NCBI GenBank assembly: GCA_938022205.1
Contig: CALIEB010000003.1
Location: 101,026-165,025 of the forward strand
Length of the DNA: 64,000 nt
Source: an uncultured Anaerolineae bacterium
GTDB lineage: Bacteria; Chloroflexota; Anaerolineae; Aggregatilineales; Phototrophicaceae
Direction of reading: 5' to 3'
Notes under the pieces: model-generated
What the model saw: only the letters and a program-made list of their open reading frames with translations
Databases searched by the model: none
What the model was told of the DNA's origin: nothing
Position numbers and translations under genes: made by a program
In this document: positions 17,216 to 25,933 of the stretch, piece after piece
Position numbering within the stretch: the first letter of the stretch is position 1
Layout of the letters: each line of letters opens with the position of its first letter

Positions 17216-17659
17216 ATGACAGAGCGTACGCCCCAAGCCACGAAGTCATCCGCGCTGCCGGTGGTCATCTCCGGCACACAGGTCATGTTTGCCGTGATCG
17301 TGATGGTCATTTTGATGCTGGCGATTAACTTTGGCGGGCGTGTCAGCGCAGACCGCGAGCTGAACAAGGTGCGCGATGCGGTCACAGCAGAAATCGACGC
17401 GTTGCGCCGGGAGCAAGCCGAGCTAGTGCGCCGCCTCGAGTATGTGAAAAGCGATGCCTATGTAGAGGTTTGGGCGCGCAGCGACGGGCGTATGGTACGC
17501 GAGAACGATGTGCTAATCGTACCCGTGCCAGCCTTAGGTGGTGTTGCGGACACGCCTGCATCCCCCACACCATTCTTTACAGGCGAAACCGCTCAGCCTA
17601 CGCCAGTGTGGCAGCTTTGGTGGGCGTTGTTCTTTGACACGCCGCCGCCGCAGTTCTAG
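17216..17659 (+). CDS. FtsB/DivIC-like septum formation protein
   Basis: 147 residues: a short cytoplasmic head, one membrane span (VMFAVIVMVILMLAINFG), a coiled coil (DRELNKVRDAVTAEIDALRR), then YVKSDAYVEVWARSDGRMVR, which matches the FtsB/DivIC ending where the helix leads to an EYIE..AR..L segment. A Thr/Pro tail closes the protein. The family joins the divisome with FtsL and FtsQ/DivIB. It stands alone between the tRNA and ygfZ, and shares a four-base CTAG palindrome with ygfZ in which both convergent genes end (stop codons 17657-17659 and 17658-17656). Confidence 0.75.
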   Translation: MTERTPQATKSSALPVVISGTQVMFAVIVMVILMLAINFGGRVSADRELNKVRDAVTAEIDALRREQAELVRRLEYVKSDAYVEVWARSDGRMVRENDVLIVPVPALGGVADTPASPTPFFTGETAQPTPVWQLWWALFFDTPPPQF

Positions 17660-18711
17660 CCTGCAGACACCCAATCGGGCTGCTTGCCGAGCAAGCGCAA
17701 GACCCGTGCATGTGTGAGCGTTGGCGCGCCAACCTCGACAACATGTCCAGCTTGTGCGTGGCTGGTCTTGATAATGGCTATGGCGTGCAGCTTGCCGTCG
17801 GGTGCTGTCACGCTGCTTGTCATTTGTCCAATAGGCTTTTGTTCGCTGAAAAGTGGCTGTGGGCTGGCGGCAAAGCTCTCCAAATCAAGCGCGACCATGA
17901 CCCGCGCTAGCCGTTCGCGGCTATCCATGCGCGCGATAATCTCTTGTCCCGTGTAGCAACCCTTGTGGAAGCTCACCTCATCCCAAAGCCCAAGCTCAAG
18001 CGGAATAAACTCTTGCGATAACTCTGGCACGCCTGCTGTGCCTGTGCGAATGCGCAGCGCGTTGAAAAGCAGTGAGCCGCTGGGGCGCAACGTGTCGTCT
18101 TGGCGCAGCGCGTCATAGAGCAAATGAGCCTGCGCGCGGTCGCAAACAAGCGTCCAGTGTCCGCCTAAGAGCGGCTTGCGGTGGAACAACCACGCTGAAA
18201 CGCCGTTCAGTGTGAGCTGCTGGGCGTGATAGCGCGCGGGTGGGTTTGCTGTCAGGCGCGCCACGCAGGCATCTGCGCCTGCGCCGTGTAGGTCGAATTG
18301 GCATGTGTTGGCGGTCTCATCGCTGACGCTTGCCTTGTCGTTGAAGAAGATGTTGCGCCCTAAATGCGCGCGAACTTGCTCGCCGCGTCCGGGCGATGTC
18401 AGCAGCCATAGCCCATCGGGCAAGTGATACGTTTCGACGCGGTCGATGATACGGGCGTTGGCGTTGGTGAAAAGCGTCGCTACGCCTTGTAAGGGCGCAA
18501 GGTCAAGCGTCTTGTTCGTTGAAAGGCGGTTTACAAGGTCAAAGCGGCTGTCGCCGCTCAGGCGCACACGACCCTCGTGCGAACGGTCAAGCAGCACTGC
18601 GCCGCGCTCAAGGTGCGCATACTCGCCAACAAGGTCGCCGAAGTGTAGCGGAATGCCGTCCGTGTTGAGCGATGCGCCGTCGCGTTCGTAACGTTCTGCA
18701 AGCGCGTTCAT
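17656..18711 (-). CDS. ygfZ: YgfZ/GcvT-like folate-binding protein
   Basis: 351 residues. The family signature KGCYTGQE lies at 250-257 with its conserved Cys252. The N-terminal half has the GcvT-type folate fold (HFGDLVGEYAHLERGAVLLD, LSTNKTLDL). YgfZ proteins bind tetrahydrofolate and help assemble or repair certain iron-sulfur enzymes, such as the tRNA methylthiotransferase MiaB. The start ATG overlaps the gmk stop as ATGA, so translation is coupled. Confidence 0.88.
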   Translation of the reverse strand: MNALAERYERDGASLNTDGIPLHFGDLVGEYAHLERGAVLLDRSHEGRVRLSGDSRFDLVNRLSTNKTLDLAPLQGVATLFTNANARIIDRVETYHLPDGLWLLTSPGRGEQVRAHLGRNIFFNDKASVSDETANTCQFDLHGAGADACVARLTANPPARYHAQQLTLNGVSAWLFHRKPLLGGHWTLVCDRAQAHLLYDALRQDDTLRPSGSLLFNALRIRTGTAGVPELSQEFIPLELGLWDEVSFHKGCYTGQEIIARMDSRERLARVMVALDLESFAASPQPLFSEQKPIGQMTSSVTAPDGKLHAIAIIKTSHAQAGHVVEVGAPTLTHARVLRLLGKQPDWVSAG

Positions 18712-19349
18712 GGCTGCTGTGTGGCGATACGCTGGTGGATAACTTGTAGCATTGCGTCGTAGAGCTGCTGCTCGGCGGTATCGATGTCATCGTTGATAAT
18801 CACGATGTCGCACTCTTGCGCAAAGGGAATCTCTAGGGTGCGCGCGCGTTCGACGCGCTCGGCGATAATTTCGGGGCGGTCGCTGCCTGTGGCGCGCTGT
18901 TCCATGCGCCGCTTGAGCTCGCTGAGCTGTTGGTCAGGTGTACCGCCGACGGTCACGAAAATCAACACAGTGTCGTTGGGATACTGCGCTTTGATAATGC
19001 GCGCTCCCAATACGTCTACATGCCCAATCACATGTTCGCCCTGCGTGATTTTGTCTTCAACGCTAGCGCGTGGCACGCCGTAGAAGTTGCCCTTTGTGAC
19101 AGGGGTGTACTCAATCAGCGCATCGTTGGCAATCATCTCTTCAAAGCCCGCTTGCGTCTTGAAGTGATAATCTACCCCGTCGCGCTCTTGAGCGCGTGGT
19201 GGGCGCGTGGTAGCAGTCACCAGCCGCGACAGGCGGTGCGGCGTGTTGGCAAAGCGCGCCAGTAGCCGCTGCATGAGCGTGTCTTTGCCTGCGCCGCCCG
19301 GTCCGACGAGGACAAAGAAGATACCACGTGAAGGAGGTGTTGAAGTCAA
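18708..19349 (-). CDS. gmk: Guanylate kinase
   Basis: 213 residues, normal length. The P-loop GPGGAGKDT spans 16-24, and VTATTRPPRAQERDGVDYHF gives the GMP-binding region. Later segments IEYTPVTKGNFYGVPRASVE and the RMEQRA region fit the family. The enzyme phosphorylates GMP to GDP. The start is TTG 19349, preceded by GAAGGA; no ATG lies between it and the P-loop, so the rare start is needed. Confidence 0.88.
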   Translation of the reverse strand: MTSTPPSRGIFFVLVGPGGAGKDTLMQRLLARFANTPHRLSRLVTATTRPPRAQERDGVDYHFKTQAGFEEMIANDALIEYTPVTKGNFYGVPRASVEDKITQGEHVIGHVDVLGARIIKAQYPNDTVLIFVTVGGTPDQQLSELKRRMEQRATGSDRPEIIAERVERARTLEIPFAQECDIVIINDDIDTAEQQLYDAMLQVIHQRIATQQP

Positions 19350-19428
19350 GGTGCGTATCCTTCTTTATTTGGTGCGTGTGCTAACAGTGTAGCAAGAAGT
19401 GATAAGCATCGCTAGTGTGTGCGTTAAC

Positions 19429-19456
19429 AAAAAGCCTCGCTTCTGCGAGGCTTTTT
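19429..19456. terminator. Bidirectional hairpin between the giant surface protein gene and gmk
   Basis: AAAAAGCCTCGC-TTCT-GCGAGGCTTTTT is a seven-bp GC-rich stem with a four-base loop flanked by five A on one side and five T on the other, so it can terminate in either direction. Its main use should be the minus-strand gene ending at 19473. Confidence 0.85.
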
Positions 19457-19472
19457 GCGTCAAATGTGGGGG

Positions 19473-22400
19473 TTACGGGTCGATAATCTCGATGTCTGTG
19501 ACCCACCAGCCAATCAAGTAGTTGAAGGTCGCACCGCCTACGTTATTAGCGTCTACGCTTTGCGTGTCGTTGCTCTCGAAGCGGCGGTCGACGCGGAAGC
19601 GAATGGCGATGGGTGGGCTGCCGGGTCCCGCGTAAGCGGTGAGGTCGTGAATGCGTCTGCTCCAGTCACCTCGATCTGGTGTGTATGTGCCACCGTGCGT
19701 GGGGCGGTCAAAGTTACCCGCGACGATGTCAAGGCGAATGCTGGCAGATCCTGTTGAGTCGTAGTAGTCGAGCATGAGCCATGCACCGGGTGGGATGGTG
19801 CGCGTGGCACTCATCCAGCCGCCGCTTTGATTCTCCCAGTCGTCAATGATGAGGCATGATGTGTTAGGATCTGGACGGCTGTGGTTGGCACGCCCGCCGT
19901 TAGCACTGCCGCTGAAGCGGTCGGCGCAGCCAGGCGTGTAGTTGACCCACAAGCGCACGCCGTCATCGCTGATGGTTGTGAACTTCAGCGTGATGAAATC
20001 TGTCGTGGCAAGACGGCGTATCCAGCGCGCCGAGAAGTTATCTGCGCTCACGTTGGTGTAGCCGAAGGGGCGTCCGGTGCCAAAATTGTAATTGATGTTC
20101 TCGCTCATTGCGCTGATGCGCTTCTGGGCTGTGCCGTTGAAGTTGTGCGCGGTGGTGAAGGTTGGAGACGGCGCGTTCCAGCCCAAGCTAAAGTCGAGCG
20201 CGGTGTTGCTGTTCCAGAAGTAACCAATCCAAGGCGTTGCCCAGATGCTGTCGGGTGGCGGCATGCCTTCTAGGTTGTTCTGTGTCCATGTGAAGCCGCC
20301 GTCCACGCTGACCTCAAAGAGTGCCGTGCCACCCAGCTCGTGGTAGTGATAGTAGCTGATGTAGGGGTTGGTGGCTTGCGACAGGTCAAACACGCCCTTC
20401 GAAATCATCGACGAGTTGCTGTTGCGCATGGTAGCGACTTGGTCGGTCTGCAAGCGTCCGGTGCCGGTCGGTGTCGCCGACGTGAACGAGAAGCTGAACG
20501 AGCCAACTGAGAGGTCAATCAGCGCGCTGCCGACATTCTCGAAATATTCCACGACAAACTTGTACTGGCGGAATGCTTCGATGCGTACCGAGCTGACGAT
20601 GGTCGTAGCGGCTTGGTTGACCCAGTTGTCGACGATGTTCCAGTAATTGCCGCTGCGGAAGACGAGCGGGTCGTCGGGTTCAGGCGTGGGCAGATTGCCG
20701 GGTGGCACGGTGTCGTAGCGCATGCGCGCGCCGTCATCGGAACGCAAGAGGATGGTGTACTTGCCCGGCGTGAGGTTCGTCGGCGTGGTCATCTCATAGC
20801 GCGCCGTGAAGCGGTCATTCACGCGCGTGCTAGAAGTGCTGTCCTTAATAGGACCGCTGCTTGTACCCCAATTCGTGCGCACTTCTGACACGAAGCCTTG
20901 TGTCCATGGCGTGATGGCGTTGAGCGTCGCATCGGGCAGCTGCAAGAACTGATTGGCGCAGTCGCGGAACTCTAGCGAGTTGCAGTTAGAGATGGCAGAC
21001 GTGCGGATAGTGTCGCGGTCCCAAATGCGGCGATACCAAGGGTTGCCACCCAGACTGGCGGGACCGCCGCCAGACCCACGGAAAATGGTCGGAGTCAAGC
21101 CCCAGCGACCTTCCATCACCCAGTTGGACGTGTTGCGCGCACGGTCAATGAACGCACCACCTGCGGCTGCTGTCTTGCTGATGATGAACACGTTGGGGTT
21201 GTAGTGCGTAAAGGTGATGGAGTCGAGATACCATCCGTCACGATGTGTGGTGCTGGTGAGTGCGTCGGTGACGAAACGCACGCGGATGCGCCGCCCGTCT
21301 TGCAGCGCGCTGCGCGCATAGGGCGACAGATCGATTTGCTGGCGTTCCCACGTGTAGCGGCGGTCGTTGGAGGCTTGCCAGACAGTTTGCCACGCCGACC
21401 AGCCGTGCTGCTTTTCATAACACTGTGTTGCGCCGCCAGTGCAACCTGTCGTGCTGGTGGGGTCTTCAAACGAGAGCTGCACGACAAAGTAATCGCCACC
21501 GCCGCCATAGTAGCGCGTCCAGAAGTACATGACAGGGCGTTCGCTGACTTGCACGCCGCGCAGGTCGATAATCGTGCGCATCTCCAGCACGTTATAGGTG
21601 CGGTTGGCAATGGCACCGTTAGTGCCTTCACTGCTCTTGCCATCAAGGTTGAACGCTGGCGCGCTGTTGGTTAACGACGTGGGGTCGGTTACGCTGTCGT
21701 GGAAGGCGAGCAAGCCCTCTTTCTGCTCCCACGCGATGGTGCGCCAGCCGCCGCCGATGTGCCAAATGTCGTACCATGCCGTGTTGTCGAACGTGTCATA
21801 GTAAGTCTTACCGCTGCCTAGGGCAGGTGCGCCTGTGCTAGATAAAATGGTTTGTCCGGCGTTGTTGGTGCGCTGTTCATCCAGCTCCCACAGCTGCCAC
21901 GACAAGTTGGGGCGGTCTTCGATGCGGATATCGTCAATGTAGATGCCGTCATTGGTCGAGCTGCCTAATGTCTGGAAGCGAATGCGCAGGACAATGTCGT
22001 CATCGGCAAAGTTGTTGTCCGTGTTCGTGCGTGCGTTGGGGTTATCCGCTAAGAGCTGGTTTTCGATAGGCGCGAGGCTGATTTCAACGCGCTCCCATGC
22101 TTCGTTCCAGCGCGGGCGCGTGACATCTGTGGAAACGCCGCTCATCGTGGAACTTCTCACCGTCGAGACATCGGAGTTGTATTGCCACAACGTGCGCCAT
22201 GAGCTGTTGCTTTCGCTGTTGCGCCGCCATTCGACTGCAAACGTGACACTTGCGCCGACGATGCGCCGATGCCAGAAGGTGAACATCGGGTTGTTTGGTG
22301 TGGGGTTGGGCGTTTCGCACAACGACGGTGCCAAGTTGCACGACGGCGACTTGCTGTTTTCGGGCGTGTCGTTAAAGAGGTCGAAGATCTCTTTAAAGAC

Positions 22401-24905
22401 AATCAGGTTGTTCGTGTTCGCGCTGTAGTTGCCGGTGGGCGAATCGGTATAAGCGTGACCGGTTTCGCCAATGGGTGGATTGTAGCCGCCTGCCACTCTA
22501 TCCCAGCTGCCCGAGAGCAAATAGCGGTCGAAGAGCTGTGCGGGGTCTTCGGCGGTGTCGATATAGGGATAGCGCAAGAACTGCGTGCGCCCTTGACGCT
22601 CGAGCTTGATGTTGTCGATCCACCAACCGCCGCGCTCAGTCGTGCTGTGGTCAATCAGCAGCGCAAAGCGCAAACGGAATTGCTGGTGATTGATTTCTTT
22701 GAGATTGATGATGACCTGCTCAAACGTGCCGAGAGTTGGCTCGGTTGTTGTATTGTCGCGCGCGACTAGCACACCTGTCAGCGGCACAGGTTGCCAAACG
22801 GCTGGTCCTACGCCGTAAGGTGTGGTCGAGTATTGAATCTCCAAGCCTGTGCGGGTGCTGAGCTGATAAGAGTGGAAGAACGTCAAAAGGGGGTCGCCTT
22901 GGTCGCCGTCGCCGTCGGTCATGCCGCGCACGTCGTCTAGGTCGATAAAGCCGTTGAACTCTAGCCAGTGGATGCGCATATTCTCGGGCAGATAGCGCGA
23001 GGGATTTTCAGCAGTGTTGCGTGCCTCATACAGGCGACGAGTGGAAAAGCCCGGGCTTTCGTGCCAAGACATGCCCGCGCCCATTGTGCGCTCAGACGTT
23101 AGATCCCAATGCCCGCTGGCGATGAAATCGTTACGCTGCGCGTAGTCGTTTAAGTTCCAAGACATGTTGGTGTAGAAGGTCTTGGGCGCGAACGTGTCGA
23201 TGCTAATCGTGTCAATGAACCACTTCATTTCCGCACTGGGGCTGCCGCTGCGGCGTTCCATCACAAAGCGGAAGGTGAGTTTGCGGCTGGTCGAGCCGAC
23301 AAGATACGGGTCCAGCGGGACGACGTTCTCTGTCCAGTTGTAGTTGAAGCTGTCGCCTTGTCGGATGTTCACCCGCTGCCAGTTCAGCGCGTTGCGGTCA
23401 AAAACGCCGTCATTGTCGGGGTCGTAGTCGGCAATTTCCAGCCAACCCAGAGCCGTAGAGCGCATGTCCCACACGTCGCGGAAACGTAGCGCGGGGTTAG
23501 GCATGCCTGCAGGGATTTCGACCCAGCCGCGCAGCTCGAGGTGACAGCGCATGTTCGAGGGAAACCAACGCGACACCGATTCATCCCAGAAGAAGTTGAG
23601 AGTGTCAGCGCGTGCGCTCTCACGATTACGCCAATCGCACTGCACAAGCCCCGAGCGCGGCACGCCAGAGTTGTTCACTTGCGTGTCGTCGACGTTGGAC
23701 GTGCTTTTCACTTTGTAGATATTCAAGCCATTGAGACGCGCTGTACGGTTGCTGCCGTCCCAATCGCGATGAGCGTAGTCGACCTGTATGACGTATTGAC
23801 CCGCAGGCACGGTGCGGCGTACGCCCCAAAGTGAGCGGTCGACGTTTTCGTACATCCAGCGGTCGATAAGCAAACATTCGGTTGGAATAGCACTATCAGG
23901 GCTGGTGTCCGGGTTATAGCGGAAGTAACCGTCGTCGTAGACTGTCCACTTGTCGTTGCGGTTAACGCGGTTGACATTGCCGCTCGCAGTCAGCGGGTTC
24001 GTGTCAAAGAAAGCGTTGGTAATGGTCGACCAACCCGGGTTGTTCAGCTGTTGAGTGTCGGCAAAACGCACCGGCAGGCTAACGTTCCAGCGATTAGTCT
24101 GCGCGCTACAGTTGCCGGGTCCACCCGAGTAGAGGTCGGTACTGCCGCCGAACGCACCGCCGAGAATCCACACGCGGAAACGCCCATTGCTCAGCACGCT
24201 GACGTTAAATTCCAGCGTGGTCTTTTCGGTCAGCAGGATGGGGCGACGGAAGACGACGCTGAAGGCATTCGCTGCGCCAGCCACAGGTGCGGGCGCGTTA
24301 TTGCCCCAGTTAAAGTCAATGCGCTGGAAGAACTCTGGCGCGATGTCAGCGTTGAAAACAGGCGGCTCGTGCGGTGGGGTAAACGTGCTGTTAGGGTAGT
24401 AGAAACCGATCCAGTCCTCTGACCCAAAATAGGTTGAAGAGTCGTCAACACGCCAGTGAACGAGCTGGTTGGGGTTCGCGCTGTCAAACCAAGGCGCGAC
24501 ATGCCCGATGTCCTGCGGCGTTGGCGACGGTGACGGTGTCCATGTGTTCGTTGGCGTTGCCGTCGGCGTGATGGGCGTTGCCGTCGGCGGCGTGCCCTGC
24601 GTCGGAATGGGCGTGGCAGGTGGCAAGGTGTTGGTTGGGCGAGCGCGTGCCACAGGCTCATAGCCTGCCGCCGCAGTTACTGTCCCCCAGAACTCCTGCG
24701 CGTTGGGCAGTTCTGCCAGCGTGCGCGGGTCTTGCCCTACGAGGTTGAACACCGTGTTGCTAAAAATGTTAGCAATCACGGGTCCCGTTGCGGCTAGCGC
24801 AAGCCCAAACGTGATAATCACTAAAGTGACAATCAGCGCATATTCGACGAGCGATTGCCCTTCTTCATGCGCTCGATTGCGTGGAATGTTTGGTTGTTTT
24901 GACAT
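19473..24905 (-). CDS. Giant surface protein with a Flp-pilin-type signal and PA14-like domains
   Basis: 1810 residues from ATG 24905, which follows CAGGGGT. Residues 1-45 read like a class IVb prepilin: a charged leader ending EEG (Gly16), then QSLVEYALIVTLVIITFG with Glu at mature position 5 and Tyr at 6, as in Flp pilins. A Thr/Pro stretch follows at about 95-125. The remainder is a series of beta-rich modules. Three look PA14-like (ISDDGVRLWVNY, RSDDGARMRYD, and a first near residue 130-400, each followed by VDYAHRDW/LDYYDSTGSA-like strands). Several MAM-like modules between them end in WIDNIKLERQ, YIDDIRIEDRP or YLDSITFTHY. An adhesin or sugar-binding surface fibre is likely. No Tad secretion genes are nearby. 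Confidence 0.75.
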   Translation of the reverse strand: MSKQPNIPRNRAHEEGQSLVEYALIVTLVIITFGLALAATGPVIANIFSNTVFNLVGQDPRTLAELPNAQEFWGTVTAAAGYEPVARARPTNTLPPATPIPTQGTPPTATPITPTATPTNTWTPSPSPTPQDIGHVAPWFDSANPNQLVHWRVDDSSTYFGSEDWIGFYYPNSTFTPPHEPPVFNADIAPEFFQRIDFNWGNNAPAPVAGAANAFSVVFRRPILLTEKTTLEFNVSVLSNGRFRVWILGGAFGGSTDLYSGGPGNCSAQTNRWNVSLPVRFADTQQLNNPGWSTITNAFFDTNPLTASGNVNRVNRNDKWTVYDDGYFRYNPDTSPDSAIPTECLLIDRWMYENVDRSLWGVRRTVPAGQYVIQVDYAHRDWDGSNRTARLNGLNIYKVKSTSNVDDTQVNNSGVPRSGLVQCDWRNRESARADTLNFFWDESVSRWFPSNMRCHLELRGWVEIPAGMPNPALRFRDVWDMRSTALGWLEIADYDPDNDGVFDRNALNWQRVNIRQGDSFNYNWTENVVPLDPYLVGSTSRKLTFRFVMERRSGSPSAEMKWFIDTISIDTFAPKTFYTNMSWNLNDYAQRNDFIASGHWDLTSERTMGAGMSWHESPGFSTRRLYEARNTAENPSRYLPENMRIHWLEFNGFIDLDDVRGMTDGDGDQGDPLLTFFHSYQLSTRTGLEIQYSTTPYGVGPAVWQPVPLTGVLVARDNTTTEPTLGTFEQVIINLKEINHQQFRLRFALLIDHSTTERGGWWIDNIKLERQGRTQFLRYPYIDTAEDPAQLFDRYLLSGSWDRVAGGYNPPIGETGHAYTDSPTGNYSANTNNLIVFKEIFDLFNDTPENSKSPSCNLAPSLCETPNPTPNNPMFTFWHRRIVGASVTFAVEWRRNSESNSSWRTLWQYNSDVSTVRSSTMSGVSTDVTRPRWNEAWERVEISLAPIENQLLADNPNARTNTDNNFADDDIVLRIRFQTLGSSTNDGIYIDDIRIEDRPNLSWQLWELDEQRTNNAGQTILSSTGAPALGSGKTYYDTFDNTAWYDIWHIGGGWRTIAWEQKEGLLAFHDSVTDPTSLTNSAPAFNLDGKSSEGTNGAIANRTYNVLEMRTIIDLRGVQVSERPVMYFWTRYYGGGGDYFVVQLSFEDPTSTTGCTGGATQCYEKQHGWSAWQTVWQASNDRRYTWERQQIDLSPYARSALQDGRRIRVRFVTDALTSTTHRDGWYLDSITFTHYNPNVFIISKTAAAGGAFIDRARNTSNWVMEGRWGLTPTIFRGSGGGPASLGGNPWYRRIWDRDTIRTSAISNCNSLEFRDCANQFLQLPDATLNAITPWTQGFVSEVRTNWGTSSGPIKDSTSSTRVNDRFTARYEMTTPTNLTPGKYTILLRSDDGARMRYDTVPPGNLPTPEPDDPLVFRSGNYWNIVDNWVNQAATTIVSSVRIEAFRQYKFVVEYFENVGSALIDLSVGSFSFSFTSATPTGTGRLQTDQVATMRNSNSSMISKGVFDLSQATNPYISYYHYHELGGTALFEVSVDGGFTWTQNNLEGMPPPDSIWATPWIGYFWNSNTALDFSLGWNAPSPTFTTAHNFNGTAQKRISAMSENINYNFGTGRPFGYTNVSADNFSARWIRRLATTDFITLKFTTISDDGVRLWVNYTPGCADRFSGSANGGRANHSRPDPNTSCLIIDDWENQSGGWMSATRTIPPGAWLMLDYYDSTGSASIRLDIVAGNFDRPTHGGTYTPDRGDWSRRIHDLTAYAGPGSPPIAIRFRVDRRFESNDTQSVDANNVGGATFNYLIGWWVTDIEIIDP

Positions 24906-25046
24906 AGAGTACCCCTGTAAAATATGACCCGCAACAGTATACACTTATCGCTGACTTTAATAGTACCTGATAAATGGCTTGCTGTGCATTTATTTCTTGT
25001 CGTATCTTGTATAAATGCCTAGACAAACACACGAAAGGAACGCGAA

Positions 25047-25928
25047 ATGAGCGCGACAATTATTGACGGGCAGCAGATAGCAGACCGTTTACAGCGTGAT
25101 ATAGCTGATAAGGTTGCGGCGTTTAAGAGCCAATATGGCTATGCTCCCGCGTTGGGCGTGGTGCTGGCGGGCGATAATCCCGCCTCGCAGATGTATGTGC
25201 GCATGAAGCAGCGTGCTTGCGAGCGCGTGGGCATCACGTCTGTTTCGCACGTTGTCGATGCCAGCACCAGCGAGGCGGAAATCTACGCGATTGTGAGCCA
25301 GCTCAACGCCGACCCGTCAATTCACGGCATTTTGGTGCAGCTGCCACTGCCTAAGGGCATCGACGAGCAGCGCATCCTGAGCGCGGTTAGCCTCGAAAAG
25401 GATGTAGACGGCTTCCATCCGCTCAACATCGGTGCGCTGGCAATGAAGGGGCGTGAGCCTACTTTTACACCCGCCACGCCAACGGGCTGCATGGTGCTGC
25501 TGCGTGAAGTGGGCGTAAACCTTGAAGGCGCGAATGCGGTCGTTATCGGACGCAGCAACATCGTTGGGCTGCCGATGGCATTGATGCTGATGAAAGCCAA
25601 CGCGACCGTTACCGTGTGTCACAGCCGCACGCGCAACATCGAAGCGATTGTGAAAGGCGCGGACGTGGTTGTCGCGGCGATAGGGCAGCCGCACTACGTC
25701 AAAGCGTCGTGGCTCAAACAAGGCGCGGTGGTTATCGATGTAGGCACAAACAAGGTTGACGCGCCCGACACCGAGCGTGGCTATCGCTATGTGGGCGATG
25801 TCGAGTTCGACGCGGCGTTGGACGTGGCGGGTGCTATCACCAAAGTGCCGGGCGGCGTGGGACCGTTGACAATTACCATGCTTTTAAGCAACACGCTGAA
25901 GGCGGCGGAACGCCTAGCGCAAGGTTAA
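25047..25928 (+). CDS. folD: Methylenetetrahydrofolate dehydrogenase / methenyltetrahydrofolate cyclohydrolase
   Basis: 293 residues, full length. Family motifs are clear: YVRMKQRACERVGI with the catalytic lysine, VDGFHPLNIG, the NADP loop GRSNIVGLPMALML and PGGVGPLTITMLL. The bifunctional enzyme interconverts 5,10-methylene- and 10-formyl-tetrahydrofolate. It opens the long plus-strand block, with AAAGGAA before the ATG. The amidohydrolase gene follows after five bases, and formyl-folate demand of purine metabolism would suit that neighbour. Confidence 0.95.
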   Translation: MSATIIDGQQIADRLQRDIADKVAAFKSQYGYAPALGVVLAGDNPASQMYVRMKQRACERVGITSVSHVVDASTSEAEIYAIVSQLNADPSIHGILVQLPLPKGIDEQRILSAVSLEKDVDGFHPLNIGALAMKGREPTFTPATPTGCMVLLREVGVNLEGANAVVIGRSNIVGLPMALMLMKANATVTVCHSRTRNIEAIVKGADVVVAAIGQPHYVKASWLKQGAVVIDVGTNKVDAPDTERGYRYVGDVEFDAALDVAGAITKVPGGVGPLTITMLLSNTLKAAERLAQG

Positions 25929-25933
25929 CGCAA

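Noticed and set aside
19429..19456. Possible attachment-site or repeat element
   Set aside because: It is a symmetric AT-flanked GC hairpin typical of a bidirectional terminator, and no integrase or second copy is seen.
24481..24640. Thr/Pro-coding repeats as a tandem repeat array or CRISPR-like structure
   Set aside because: The periodicity is simply that of PT-rich linker codons in one frame, without spacers of constant length.
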